From assembly GCA_017461605.1 (NCBI GenBank), contig JAFTXN010000005.1, positions 1 to 64,000 of the forward strand: 64,000 nt of DNA, written 5' to 3'. The translations under genes were made by a program, and so were the position numbers. The stretch's first letter is position 1; each line of letters starts with the position of its first letter. This document shows, piece by piece, positions 17,760 to 26,803 of this stretch. The notes under the pieces were generated by a model. It was given only the letters and a program-made list of their open reading frames with translations. It searched no databases and was not told where the DNA came from. Source of the stretch: Bacteroidaceae bacterium (lineage in GTDB: Bacteria; Bacteroidota; Bacteroidia; Bacteroidales; Bacteroidaceae).

Positions 17760-18353
17760 ATGAAAAAATTGAGTATACTGTTTGTAGCCTTTTTTATTAT
17801 TTCAATATCATTAAAGGCTCAAGAAGAGGTAGGAACATATTATAATAATTACTTTAAGGAAGAATTTACGATTGAAGCATCACAAAAGAACAACAAAATA
17901 AGTGATATTTACATAGAAGTATCAGCTAAGAAATCGAGCCAATCCTTTATTAATATAGGGGGTGATGATTTGGAAACATTTAAAGCAAGTTTAATAGCAC
18001 TTCGTGATAAATATCTAAGTTGGGTAAAAATAGCCAAGGATAACAATGTAACAGAAATGAATAAAGAATTTGATATAAAGTTCCCTTCTGTTACAGTTGC
18101 ATGGGTAGGTTCCAAATGGTGGTTTGATTTTAATAGAAAAATATCTATGAGGTTCTTAATACTTGAAAGTGGTAAGATGGTGGCTGTGTGGGCACCCAAA
18201 GTTACAGCTTCGTCTAATGAATACATTGATGAAACTATTTATTTTACTTTTGAGTGTGAAGATGATTTTAATAACTTGCTTGATAAGTTAAATTCACAAG
18301 TAATGTTAGATAAACTTCAGAACAGACAAAATAAAGAAGATCTATTTCAATAA
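17760..18353 (+). CDS. Exported hypothetical protein
   Basis: 197 residues with a signal peptide (MKKLSILFVAFFIISISLKA). The mature part is rich in Lys, Asn and Asp, with no recognised domain (VAWVGSKWWFDFNRKISMRF). The gene is clearly more AT-rich than its neighbours, suggesting recent gain or low expression. It follows the rod-shaped RNA candidate and may use it as leader. Function unknown. Confidence 0.65.
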   Translation: MKKLSILFVAFFIISISLKAQEEVGTYYNNYFKEEFTIEASQKNNKISDIYIEVSAKKSSQSFINIGGDDLETFKASLIALRDKYLSWVKIAKDNNVTEMNKEFDIKFPSVTVAWVGSKWWFDFNRKISMRFLILESGKMVAVWAPKVTASSNEYIDETIYFTFECEDDFNNLLDKLNSQVMLDKLQNRQNKEDLFQ

Positions 18354-18366
18354 AAGTAAGTAGAAG

Positions 18367-18395
18367 GAATTGTCGATTGCAACCGACAATTTCTG
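18367..18395 (+). terminator. Weak hairpin after the exported hypothetical gene
   Basis: AATTGTCG (18368-18375) pairs with CGACAATT (18384-18391), followed by TCTGT. Confidence 0.35.
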
Positions 18396-18481
18396 TAAAA
18401 TTTGTTGGTTGGAAACATCAAAAACAGCTATTTCACTCGTTTTTGCCACAAAAAGAGCCATGTGATATGGCAGAATGAATG

Positions 18482-18544
18482 TAAGCGCGGCGTTCAGAAA
18501 AATCTGCGAGCACTGCAGAAATTTCTGAACGCCGCGTAGTTTTT
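18482..18544. repeat. 63-bp triple-unit repeat, copy A
   Basis: Three 21-bp units (18482, 18503, 18524). Unit 1 CGCGGCGTTCAGAAA and unit 3 TTTCTGAACGCCGCG are perfectly complementary over 15 bp; unit 2 is the CTGCGAGCACTGCAG semi-palindrome. It lies between two convergent genes. Confidence 0.85.
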
Positions 18545-18579
18545 TCCGAGTGGCATGGTGTTTATGGAGAGCCAAAGAA

Positions 18580-18623
18580 AACGCTCCGAACAGAAACTGA
18601 TGTTTGGTTCGGAGCGTTATTTT
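18580..18623. terminator. Bidirectional terminator between convergent genes
   Basis: AACGCTCCGAAC (18580-18591) pairs perfectly with GTTCGGAGCGTT (18607-18618), with an A-rich left flank and ATTTTTAT on the right. It serves the leftward lipoprotein gene and possibly rightward read-through. Confidence 0.7.
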
Positions 18624-18653
18624 TATGGTTGTGATTGCGAGGGGAATTTCGGA

Positions 18654-19118
18654 TTATTCGGTGGCAGACATGTTAAACTTCACTTGTACGCCTTTGTAGT
18701 TGGTGAATGTTCCTTTGATGTTCTTGTTTTTTATTGTGCCATCAAATCTGCCGATGTAATCTGCGCTTTTTGTTGCGTAGGCATACAGTTCGATGTTGCC
18801 GCTGCTCTTGTCGTAATTGACCACTTCGATGTTGCGTTTCACTTTGCCGTTGTAGTAAGAATACCATCCGGCGTCGCCGTCTAGGCTCAGCACTGCGCTA
18901 TCGTCATCACCGATTTTTCCGATATAGGTGGTGTGAAGGGCGTCTTGTTCTTTGTTTTCATGGACAACAACGAGGGTGTCCGGCTTGTTTTGAACGTAGA
19001 TGGTTTCTTTAGGCGTTTCTTTCTCCAAAGCGGACATGATTTTTCCTATTTTGTTGCAGCTGCTGAAGATGCCGGTGCAGAGAAAAGAAAAGATGAGTAG
19101 TGCGATGCAATTTTTCAT
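18654..19118 (-). CDS. Putative lipoprotein of unknown function
   Basis: 154 residues. The type II signal sequence ends in the lipobox FSSC (Cys20), so the mature protein should be lipid-anchored. The mature part contains two similar beta-rich stretches (GKIGDDDSAVLSLDGDAGWYSYY and YIGRFDGTIKNKNIKGTF). No known domain was recognised. It lies 58 bp after mutS on the same strand and could be its last operon gene. Confidence 0.65.
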   Translation of the reverse strand: MKNCIALLIFSFLCTGIFSSCNKIGKIMSALEKETPKETIYVQNKPDTLVVVHENKEQDALHTTYIGKIGDDDSAVLSLDGDAGWYSYYNGKVKRNIEVVNYDKSSGNIELYAYATKSADYIGRFDGTIKNKNIKGTFTNYKGVQVKFNMSATE

Positions 19119-19176
19119 AATGCTTGTGTTTTAAGTGAATAATGAATGGACGATTTCTTTTGTACCTCCGTCGCTC

Positions 19177-21792
19177 CTATCCCTTGAGGATGTTCTTGAT
19201 GTCGTTGAGCTTGTTGAGTGCCTCCATGGGGGTGAGGTTGTTGACATCGAGTTGCAGGATTTGGTCGCGGATTTGGGCCAATACGGGGTCGTCGAGTTGG
19301 AAGAAGTTGAGCTGTGTGCTGTCGCCTGAGGGAGCTTCGACCATGCGTTGCACAGCTTCGCGGTGGCTGCCGTTGTGCGAGTTGTTGGCTTCGAGTTCGT
19401 GGAGGATGGTTTCGGCACGCTTCACGATGGAAGCGGGCATACCGGCGATTTTTGCCACATGGATACCGAAGGAGTGTTCCGAGCCTCCCGGCATCAGTTT
19501 GCGCAGGAACACCACGCGGCCGTTCACTTCGCGAACACTCACATTGTAGTTGCGAATGCGCGGAAAGAGCTTTTCCATTTCGTTCAGCTCGTGATAGTGT
19601 GTGGCAAAGAGGGTGCGTGCATGGGCATCGGGGTTCTCGTGAATGTGCTCCACGATGGACCACGCGATGGAGATTCCGTCGTAGGTGGAGGTGCCTCGGC
19701 CCAGTTCGTCAAAGAGTACCAGGCTGTGGGCTGTGAGGTTGTTCATGATGTTGGAGGCTTCGCTCATTTCCACCATGAAGGTACTCTCGCCGGCCGATAT
19801 GTTGTCGCTTGCTCCGACGCGGGTGAAGATTTTGTCCACCAGTCCGATGTGCGCTTGTTCGGCCGGTACGAATGAGCCAATCTGCGCCAGCAGTGTGATG
19901 AGGGCTGTCTGACGCAGCAGGGCGCTCTTACCGGCCATGTTCGGACCGGTGATGATGATGATTTGTTGTTTCTCGCTGTCGAGCATCACATCATTGGCCA
20001 CGTACTCTTCGCCGGCAGGCATCTGTGTCTCGATGACGGGGTGGCGGCCCTGGCGTATGTCGAGGCGCAGGCTCTCGTCGATGACGGGGCGCACGTAGCG
20101 ATTTTGCTGCGCCACTTGTGCAAGCGAGTGCAGGCAGTCCAGCTCCGACAGGGCTGCGGCATCGCGTTGCAGCAGGGCAATGAAACCGGTTGCGGCGCTC
20201 ACCAGGTCGTTGAAGAGGGCGGCTTCGAGCGACAGGATGCGCTCTTCGGCACCGAGGATTTTCTCCTCATATTCTTTCAGTTCCTGCGTGATGTAGCGTT
20301 CGGCGTTGACGAGTGTCTGCTTGCGAATCCACGTTTCGGGCACTTGGTCGCGATAAGTGTTGCGCACCTCGATGTAGTAGCCGAAGACGTTGTTGAAGCC
20401 AATCTTGAGGCTCTGAATGCCGGTGGCTTCAGCTTCACGCTGCTGGATGCGCAGCAGATAGTCCTTGCCCGAGGTGGAGATGTTGCGCAGTTCGTCGAGT
20501 TGTTCGTTCACGCCGGCTGCGATGACGCCTCCGCGGTTGAGCATGGCGGGAGGGTCGGTCTGCAGTTCGCGGCGAATGCGGGCAGCCAGTTCTTCGCAAG
20601 TGTCGAGGCGCATACCTACGGAGCGGATGCTCTCGTCGTCGGCTTCGAGGCAGGCGGAGCGGATGTGCCCGATGTTGTCGAGCGCCACGCGCAGCTGTTG
20701 CATTTCGCGCGGATTGACGCGAGCCACAGCCACTTTCGAAACAATGCGTTCCAGGTCGCCGATGCGCGACAACGCTTCTTGGCACAGTTCGCGGAAGTCG
20801 GGGTGACGGAAGAAGAACTCCACGCCGGCCTGTCGGGCTGTTATCTCGGCTACGGAGCGCAGTGGGAACATCACCCAGCGGTGCAGCTGTCGGGCTCCCA
20901 TCGGTGTGAGGGTATGGTCGATGACGCTGAGCAGCGAGCGACCACCTTCGCACATGGGGCTGACGAGTTCGAGGTTGCGTGCAGTGAACTTGTCGATGCG
21001 CACAAAGCGGCTCTCCTCGATGCGTGTGATGCGTGTGATGTGTTTGATATTGTTGTGAAGCGTCAGCTCAAGATAGGACAGCACTGCGCCGGCTGCCACG
21101 GTGGCAGCTTGCAGGTGGTCAACGCCGAAGCCTTTCAGGTTCTTCACCGCAAAATGTTTCAACAGCTTTTCGCGTGCACTGTCGGCAAAGGCCCAATCCT
21201 CCATCTCGTAGACAAAGAGTTTGTTGCCAAAGAGCGACAAGAGCCGGTCCTTGCGGCCGCGTTCCACAAGCACTTCCTTGGGTGCAAAACCGCTGAGCAG
21301 CTTGTCAATGTATTCGGGTGTGCCTTCGGCCACGAGGAATTCGCCTGTGGAGATGTCGAGCAGCGCCAAGCCGAGTTCGCCCTTGCCGAAATGAATGGCG
21401 GCCAAAAAGTTGTTCTCGCGACTCACCAAGACGTTGTCGGTGAGTGCCACACCCGGCGTCACGAGTTCGGTGATGCCGCGCTTCACCAGCTTTTTTGCCA
21501 GTTTGGGGTCTTCCAGCTGGTCGCAAATGGCTACTCTGTAACCGGCGCGAATGAGGCGCGGCAGATAGGTGTCGAGGGCATGGTGTGGAAATCCGGCCAT
21601 CTCCGTGGGGCGGGCTTCCTTGTTGTTGCGGTGCGTAAGCGTGATGCCCAACACCTGAGCGGCCAGCACGGCATCTTCGCAATAGGTCTCATAGAAGTCG
21701 CCACAGCGGAACAGCAACACGGCGTCAGGGTGTTGGGCCTTGAGGTCGTAAAACTGCTTCATCATCGGTGTGAGTGCTTCTTTGGGTGCCAT
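19177..21792 (-). CDS. mutS: DNA mismatch repair protein MutS
   Basis: 871 residues, normal length. The N-terminal mismatch-binding domain has the Phe-x-Glu motif (GDFYETY), which inserts at mispairs. The connector, lever and clamp domains follow. The ABC-type ATPase domain carries Walker [14 protein letters not shown] near residue 617, [16 protein letters not shown] (Walker B) and the [10 protein letters not shown] switch. It recognises mismatches and recruits MutL. It is transcribed leftward from its own promoter. Confidence 0.98.
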   Translation of the reverse strand: MAPKEALTPMMKQFYDLKAQHPDAVLLFRCGDFYETYCEDAVLAAQVLGITLTHRNNKEARPTEMAGFPHHALDTYLPRLIRAGYRVAICDQLEDPKLAKKLVKRGITELVTPGVALTDNVLVSRENNFLAAIHFGKGELGLALLDISTGEFLVAEGTPEYIDKLLSGFAPKEVLVERGRKDRLLSLFGNKLFVYEMEDWAFADSAREKLLKHFAVKNLKGFGVDHLQAATVAAGAVLSYLELTLHNNIKHITRITRIEESRFVRIDKFTARNLELVSPMCEGGRSLLSVIDHTLTPMGARQLHRWVMFPLRSVAEITARQAGVEFFFRHPDFRELCQEALSRIGDLERIVSKVAVARVNPREMQQLRVALDNIGHIRSACLEADDESIRSVGMRLDTCEELAARIRRELQTDPPAMLNRGGVIAAGVNEQLDELRNISTSGKDYLLRIQQREAEATGIQSLKIGFNNVFGYYIEVRNTYRDQVPETWIRKQTLVNAERYITQELKEYEEKILGAEERILSLEAALFNDLVSAATGFIALLQRDAAALSELDCLHSLAQVAQQNRYVRPVIDESLRLDIRQGRHPVIETQMPAGEEYVANDVMLDSEKQQIIIITGPNMAGKSALLRQTALITLLAQIGSFVPAEQAHIGLVDKIFTRVGASDNISAGESTFMVEMSEASNIMNNLTAHSLVLFDELGRGTSTYDGISIAWSIVEHIHENPDAHARTLFATHYHELNEMEKLFPRIRNYNVSVREVNGRVVFLRKLMPGGSEHSFGIHVAKIAGMPASIVKRAETILHELEANNSHNGSHREAVQRMVEAPSGDSTQLNFFQLDDPVLAQIRDQILQLDVNNLTPMEALNKLNDIKNILKG

Positions 21793-21819
21793 GCGGTGTG
21801 GGTATTAATGGTTACGAAG

Positions 21820-21827
21820 CAAAGGTA
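21820..21827 (-). promoter_or_regulatory. mutS promoter -7 box
   Basis: Forward CAAAGGTA reads TACCTTTG on the minus strand, 28 bp before the mutS ATG. A -33 box is not obvious. Confidence 0.5.
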
Positions 21828-21866
21828 GCAAAAAAATGTGGGATGTCCTTTCGTTTGCCCCCAAAG

Positions 21867-21904
21867 CAAGGGCGGCGAAACCCATGGTTGAGGTTTCGCC
21901 GCCC
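21867..21904 (-). terminator. secDF terminator
   Basis: GGGCGGCGAAACC (21870-21882) pairs perfectly with GGTTTCGCCGCCC (21892-21904), followed leftward by TTGCTTTGG. It lies between secDF and mutS. Confidence 0.75.
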
Positions 21905-21935
21905 GAAGAAGAAATCTATTGTCGGATGTCAATGC

Positions 21936-24900
21936 TTACTTCGCAGCCTTGGCAGCTTTCTTGCCAATCACCTTGAGGGCGATGGGAGCAGCCAGGAAGA
22001 TGGAAGAGAGCGTACCGAACACCACGCCAAGAATCATGGCGAATGCGAACGAACGGATGCTGTCTCCACCCAGGAAGAAGATGCAGAGCAACACGAGGAG
22101 GGTGGTGCCGGAAGTCATGATGGTACGACCCAAAGTGCTGTTGATTGACATGTTGAACAACTCGAAACGATTGCGAGTGGGATAGAGACCGATGTTTTCG
22201 CGGATACGGTCGAACACCACCACCTTGTCGTTGATTGAATAACCGATAGCAGTCAGCACTGCACCGATGAAGGTTTGGTCAACTTCGAGGCTGAAGGGCA
22301 CCCATCCCCAGCAGATGGAATACATACCGATGATGAGCAGTGTGTCGATGGTCAGTGCAGCCACAGAACCGATGGAGAATGCCACATCACGGAAGCGGAT
22401 GAGGATGTAAAAGAAGATGGCGATGAGCGAAAGGATCACGGCTTTCACAGCTCCGGCAGCCATGTCGGCAGCCACCGAGGGACCTACCTTTTGAGCGGAG
22501 ATGATAGAACCACCGGCCTTGTTGTCGCGGTCGATAAAGGTGGCGTAATCAGCTGTGATGAGTTTTGCCTTTGTCAAAGCATCATAGATGAACTTCTCAA
22601 CTTCTTGGTCGATGTTTTCAGCGTCGTCGTTGATGCGATAGTTGGTGGTTAGACGCACGGCCTCGTTGCTGGTAGTGGTGATGGAAATGGCACTGACGTT
22701 TGCGTCAGGGTCTTTCGCATTCACTTCCTTGGCAACAGCTTCTCTCACTTCTTCGGGAGTAACATCCTTCTGCTCAAATTCGATCACGAAGTTGCGTCCA
22801 CCGGTGAAGTCGATGCCCTTAGACAATCCGCGGAGGCCCAGGAAGCCGGCGCAGAGCAAGATGGCCACACCGAAGATCACGAAAGAACTCTTGGCTTTGC
22901 CCATGAAGTTGTAGGCAGTGTTTTCCAGGAATCCCTTAGAGAGCTTGGTGGTGAAGGTGAGGTTCTGCCACTTTTCCTTGTTGGTGAAGTGTTCGTACAC
23001 GATGCGAGTCATCCAAACTGCAGTGAAGAACGAAGCACAGATACCGATGGCCAGCGTTACGGCGAAGCCACGGATGGGTCCTGTACCGAAGTTGTAGAGG
23101 ATGATGGCAGTGATGATAGAAGTCAGGTTGGAGTCGAAGATGGCGGAGAACGCGTTGCCATAACCGTCGGCGATGGCTTGCTTGATGTTCTTACCGGCGC
23201 GGAGTTCTTCCTTGGTACGTTCGTAGATGAGCACATTGGCGTCAACGGCCATACCCAGTGAGAGCACAAGACCGGCGATACCGCTCATGGTCAAGGCTGC
23301 CTGGAAAGAAGTCAGCACTCCGAAGGTCAGGAAGAAGTTAAACAAGAGCGCGCAGTTGGCCACCATTCCGGGAATGAAGCCATAGTAGGCGCACATGAAA
23401 ATCATGAGGAGAACGAAAGCCACGATGCAGGCAGTGAAACCGGCATTGATAGAAGCGGCACCCAAGCTCGGACCAACGGTTTCTTCCTGCACGATCTGAG
23501 TCGGGGCAGGCATCTTACCGCTGCGCAGCACGTTGGCCAAGTCCTTAGTATCCTCGATGGTGAATTGTCCGGAGATTTGTGAAGTACCGCCGGTGATTTC
23601 GGTCTGTACAACGGGGGCGCTGTAAACAAATCCGTCCAACACGATGGCTACGCACTTCTTCAGGTTCTTCTTGGTGAGCTTTGCCCAATCCTGGCTACCC
23701 ATGGTAGTCATGGTCATCGACACGATGGGGTTGTGATACTGGTCGAAGTCGTCACGGGCATCAGCAATCACATCACCGGCCATCGAAGGAGCGCCATTGT
23801 CGGCCTTGAGGGCGTAGAGCTCGAAGAAGTTACCCTTGATGAAGCTCACAGGCTTCACACCCCACGCCAGACGCAGGTCGGCGGGCAGCAACTCGCGAGC
23901 AGTTTCGCTCTGCAGGTAAGTGTTGATGGCGGCAGTGTCAGTACTCTTGGCTACACCGACGATGCATCCGCTCGGGCTCATGAAGCCGGGATCTTGCAGG
24001 AGGAGTGCCAACAGCGGGTGGTCCTTCTTCAGGTTTTCGTTGGTGATAGCGGGAGCGGCAGCTTCGGTGCTCTTCTGTCCACCCTTCAGTTGGCTGAGTG
24101 CGGAGGCTGAATCGGCTGCTGCGGGCTGTGCCACGGCAGCAGTGTCGACCGGGGTTGTGGCAGCAGTGTCGGTAGCTGCGGTTTCACCCTTGGCAATCTG
24201 AGCCAGGCGCTTGTCGAGCGCAGCCAGTGCGGGGTTCACTTCGTTGACAGTGTAGGTCTCCCAGAACTCGAGGTTGGCGCTTCCCTGGAGGAGCTTGCGC
24301 ACACGTTCGGGCTCTTTGATACCCGGCATTTCGACCATGATTTGTCCGATCTGACCCTTGCCTTCCAGCATCTGGATGTTGGGCTGTGCCACACCGAATT
24401 GGTCGATACGCTGACGCACCACCTCGTAAGAGTTGGCCACTGCGGCTTTCACTTCCTCAGTGAGCACGTTTTGCACCTGCTCATCGGTAGAATTGGGAGT
24501 GATGTTGCGCTCTTTCAGTTTCAGAGAGAAGATACCTCCGAGTTGATCCTTGCCGTTTTGCTCTTGGTATTTCTTTACGAAAAGCTCCACGAAGTCGCCT
24601 GTTCCATTCTTTGCTTCAGCGCGTGCATCGGCAATGGCTTTGGCTACTTTGGGGTCATTGGCATTCGAACCCGCGAGATTTTTCACCACATCGGGTACGG
24701 ACACTTCGAGGATGACGTTCATACCACCCTTCAGGTCGAGTCCGAGTCCGATTTGCAGTTCTTCACAACGCTTCAGCGTGTAGCCCAACCACACGTTTTC
24801 ATTACGCATGGAGTCGAGGTATGCTGCTCCATTTTCGCCCATGGCTTCGGCCTTCTTCTCATAGTGGTTGGTTACCACGGAGAAAGAGAGGTAGAAAAGG

Positions 24901-24953
24901 CAAATCAGGGTCAGCAGAACTGCGATAAGTTTTACAAATCCTTTGTTTTGCAT
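21936..24953 (-). CDS. secDF: Protein translocase SecDF, single-chain fusion
   Basis: 1005 residues: SecD (about 1-600) fused to SecF (about 630-1005), as usual in Bacteroidetes. It uses the proton gradient to pull proteins out of the SecYEG channel. Each half has one leading membrane helix, a periplasmic domain and five further helices. Conserved segments include LGLDLKGGMNVILEV at the SecD start, GMAVDANVLIYERTKEE, DFTGGRNFVIEF at the SecF start and GYSINDKVVVFDRIREN. A low-complexity Ala/Thr-rich insert sits near residues 255-305 of the periplasmic region. Likely needed for export of the secreted proteins encoded nearby. Confidence 0.98.
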   Translation of the reverse strand: MQNKGFVKLIAVLLTLICLFYLSFSVVTNHYEKKAEAMGENGAAYLDSMRNENVWLGYTLKRCEELQIGLGLDLKGGMNVILEVSVPDVVKNLAGSNANDPKVAKAIADARAEAKNGTGDFVELFVKKYQEQNGKDQLGGIFSLKLKERNITPNSTDEQVQNVLTEEVKAAVANSYEVVRQRIDQFGVAQPNIQMLEGKGQIGQIMVEMPGIKEPERVRKLLQGSANLEFWETYTVNEVNPALAALDKRLAQIAKGETAATDTAATTPVDTAAVAQPAAADSASALSQLKGGQKSTEAAAPAITNENLKKDHPLLALLLQDPGFMSPSGCIVGVAKSTDTAAINTYLQSETARELLPADLRLAWGVKPVSFIKGNFFELYALKADNGAPSMAGDVIADARDDFDQYHNPIVSMTMTTMGSQDWAKLTKKNLKKCVAIVLDGFVYSAPVVQTEITGGTSQISGQFTIEDTKDLANVLRSGKMPAPTQIVQEETVGPSLGAASINAGFTACIVAFVLLMIFMCAYYGFIPGMVANCALLFNFFLTFGVLTSFQAALTMSGIAGLVLSLGMAVDANVLIYERTKEELRAGKNIKQAIADGYGNAFSAIFDSNLTSIITAIILYNFGTGPIRGFAVTLAIGICASFFTAVWMTRIVYEHFTNKEKWQNLTFTTKLSKGFLENTAYNFMGKAKSSFVIFGVAILLCAGFLGLRGLSKGIDFTGGRNFVIEFEQKDVTPEEVREAVAKEVNAKDPDANVSAISITTTSNEAVRLTTNYRINDDAENIDQEVEKFIYDALTKAKLITADYATFIDRDNKAGGSIISAQKVGPSVAADMAAGAVKAVILSLIAIFFYILIRFRDVAFSIGSVAALTIDTLLIIGMYSICWGWVPFSLEVDQTFIGAVLTAIGYSINDKVVVFDRIRENIGLYPTRNRFELFNMSINSTLGRTIMTSGTTLLVLLCIFFLGGDSIRSFAFAMILGVVFGTLSSIFLAAPIALKVIGKKAAKAAK

Positions 24954-25071
24954 TTTGGAATGAAGTGTTTATGTATTATGAATTTATTTGCAAGGTTTTT
25001 CAGCCTCAGCGACTGCTCTCTGTGTGGTCATCAAGGCACGCAGGAGCCGCCTGTGCATAGTTTTGAACGTG

Positions 25072-25101
25072 CAAATATACTGATTTTTTCGGACTCACAA
25101 G
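25072..25101 (-). promoter_or_regulatory. secDF promoter
   Basis: Forward CAAATATA at 25072-25079 reads TATATTTG on the minus strand; CAAG at 25098-25101 (CTTG) is a partial -33 box, 18 bp away. The secDF leader would be about 110 nt. Confidence 0.5.
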
Positions 25102-25153
25102 GTTGCAGCCTTTGAAATTGACGTTTTCGGCCCGTTCCGGCGGTGTGTGAAAA

Positions 25154-25216
25154 TCTGCAGTGCTTGCAGAATTTTCTGCGAGCACTGCAAAAAAATCCGG
25201 AAGCACTGCGAAAAAT
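25154..25216. repeat. 63-bp triple-unit repeat, copy B (divergent)
   Basis: Three 21-bp units at 25154, 25175 and 25196. Here unit 1 (TGCAGTGCTTGCAGAA) pairs with unit 2 instead of unit 3, and units 2 and 3 are direct repeats (AGCACTGC). This is the only copy between divergent genes (secDF and the rhomboid gene). Confidence 0.75.
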
Positions 25217-25443
25217 TCCGCTGTGCGTATGTGGCGCGAAGCGGGTGTGCCGTGCGATTTTTGGTGGGAGTCCTGCCGGTGGATGGTGCGTCGGCCGAGT
25301 GTCGCACATATTGTCGCAAGGCAGATGTGGGAAGTGTGATGCCGGTGATGGTGGTTGCATCGATGGGTTTGTTAAGCTTGGTTTTCAAAAAGCAGGTTTT
25401 GTGTTAAAAAAACGCGAAGACAACGTTTTTTTTGTGTGTTTTT

Positions 25444-25474
25444 CTTGCAAACGTTGGGCAAACCCGTACCTTTG
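25444..25474 (+). promoter_or_regulatory. Promoter of a short RNA upstream of the rhomboid gene
   Basis: TACCTTTG at 25467-25474, with CTTG at 25444-25447, 19 bp upstream. Confidence 0.5.
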
Positions 25475-25480
25475 CATCGT

Positions 25481-25541
25481 GTTTTTCATAGTATTAGATT
25501 TAAGGTAATTAAGGTTGGGATACAGCGGTATCCCTTTTTTT
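25481..25541 (+). ncRNA. Candidate small RNA of about 60 nt
   Basis: A promoter ends at 25474. A perfect terminator hairpin GGGATAC-AGCG-GTATCCC (25517-25534) with a T7 tail (25535-25541) follows within 70 bp. The unit would yield a short RNA containing the AT-rich segment AGTATTAGATTTAAGGTAAT. There is no ORF. It may be a free-standing small RNA or an early-terminated leader. The nearest rightward gene starts 320 bp later. Confidence 0.5.
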
Positions 25542-25640
25542 GTGCCTTGTGGTGAACGGGGAAGCGGTGCGTGATGTTACCGATTGCTAAAACAAGCGTT
25601 TTGTTCCGCTCTTCGCTTGCTTTGTGTTATCTTTGCTGCG

Positions 25641-25810
25641 CTAAAACAGGCTTCGGCTCGGCATGAAAAGCGATAACAGCGTTATCGCTTTGGTCCTGCG
25701 CTCGCCTTGCACTGTCTTTGCTTCGCCAAAACAGGCTTCGGTTCGGCATGAAAAGCGATAACAGCGTTCTCGCTTTGGTCCTGCGCTCACCTTGCACTGT
25801 CTTTGCTGCG
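25641..25810 (+). repeat. Tandem 85-bp hairpin-plus-promoter cassette before the rhomboid gene
   Basis: Two tandem units (25641-25725 and 25726-25810) with an exact 85-bp period and few differences. Each contains GGCTTCGG(C/T)TCGG, a hairpin (AGCGATAAC pairs with GTTATCGCT in unit 1), TTTG and, 20 bp later, TGTCTTTG. These form promoters at 25689-25720 and 25774-25805. A partial third promoter box (TATCTTTG, 25628-25635) lies before unit 1. The similar sequence at 44597-44666 precedes a glycosyltransferase gene. Confidence 0.8.
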
Positions 25811-25860
25811 CCAAAAACGAGTGGGGCCTCCCCCACTTCATACATATAATAATATATAAG

Positions 25861-26790
25861 ATGTTCAGAAACATTCCGCCCATTACCAAAAATTTGCTCA
25901 TCATCAACTGCTTGGCTTTCTTTGCGCAGTATGTGTTCGAGCAGCGTGGTATCGATTTTTCCGACTTTGCCGGTTTGCATTATGTGTTGGCTCCCGACTT
26001 CCGTCCGTGGCAGTTGCTGACCTACATGTTCTTGCACGGCAATCTGACCCACCTCTTGTTCAATATGTTCTCCCTGTGGATGTTCGGTCGCATCATCGAG
26101 GGGGTGCTCGGTTCGCGCCGCTTCCTGATTTACTATTTGGTGTGCGGAATCGGTGCCGGCATTTGTCAGGAGTTGTGGCAAACGGGCGAATATCTGCTCT
26201 CGGGGCTGGCTGATTACGACTTCGTGAACACGGGTGTCAGTGTGATGACCAAGGCTGCGTATCTGAACCTCTGGACCACCATTGGTGCCAGCGGGGCGTG
26301 CTACGGCATCTTGTTGGCCTACGGAATGGCATTCCCCAACGAGCGCATCATGTTGCTCATTCCGCCCATACCGATGAAGGCGAAATACTTTGTGGCCGGA
26401 TATGCCGCCATCGAGCTATTCTCGGCTTTCACCTCCGACGGCAACATTGCACACTTCGCGCACCTTGGCGGAATGCTCTTCGGCTGGCTGCTGCTCTTGT
26501 ATTGGCGTCATCACGGTCGCAATGGTTATGGCGGTGGAGCCTGGGGCAAACCTTCATTGTGGCAACGCTGTGTACAGAAGTGCCGCGATGTGTTCGGTGG
26601 TAAGCCGCGCATGAAGGTAACCATCGGTGGACGAAACTTCAAGGACCGTGGCGAGGATTACGACTTCAATGCTCGAAAGGCAGAGCGCGAACAGCGTGTT
26701 GACAAAATACTGGAGAAAATCAAGCGGTCGGGATATGAGAGCCTGACCGACGAGGAGAAACGCGACCTCTTCGAGGGTAGCCGTAAATAA
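25861..26790 (+). CDS. Rhomboid family intramembrane serine protease
   Basis: 309 residues from ATG 25861; the in-frame extension upstream crosses the promoter cassettes and is not coding. Six or so membrane helices carry the catalytic Ser in GASGACYG (about residue 143) and the catalytic His in AHFAHLGGMLFG (about residue 201). The HLLFNMFSLWMFG loop is also conserved. A soluble, charged C-terminal tail of about 95 residues follows. Rhomboids cleave membrane-anchored substrates; the substrate here is unknown. It is followed after 13 bp by an EEP-family gene, a pairing common in Bacteroidales. Confidence 0.93.
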   Translation: MFRNIPPITKNLLIINCLAFFAQYVFEQRGIDFSDFAGLHYVLAPDFRPWQLLTYMFLHGNLTHLLFNMFSLWMFGRIIEGVLGSRRFLIYYLVCGIGAGICQELWQTGEYLLSGLADYDFVNTGVSVMTKAAYLNLWTTIGASGACYGILLAYGMAFPNERIMLLIPPIPMKAKYFVAGYAAIELFSAFTSDGNIAHFAHLGGMLFGWLLLLYWRHHGRNGYGGGAWGKPSLWQRCVQKCRDVFGGKPRMKVTIGGRNFKDRGEDYDFNARKAEREQRVDKILEKIKRSGYESLTDEEKRDLFEGSRK

Positions 26791-26803
26791 GAAAGGACTT
26801 AGC

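Noticed and set aside
19963..21828. 621-codon antisense frame opposite mutS
   Set aside because: Same artefact; no start context and no similarity to any family.
25792..25860. N-terminal extension of the rhomboid protein
   Set aside because: The in-frame codons lie in the second promoter cassette and leader.
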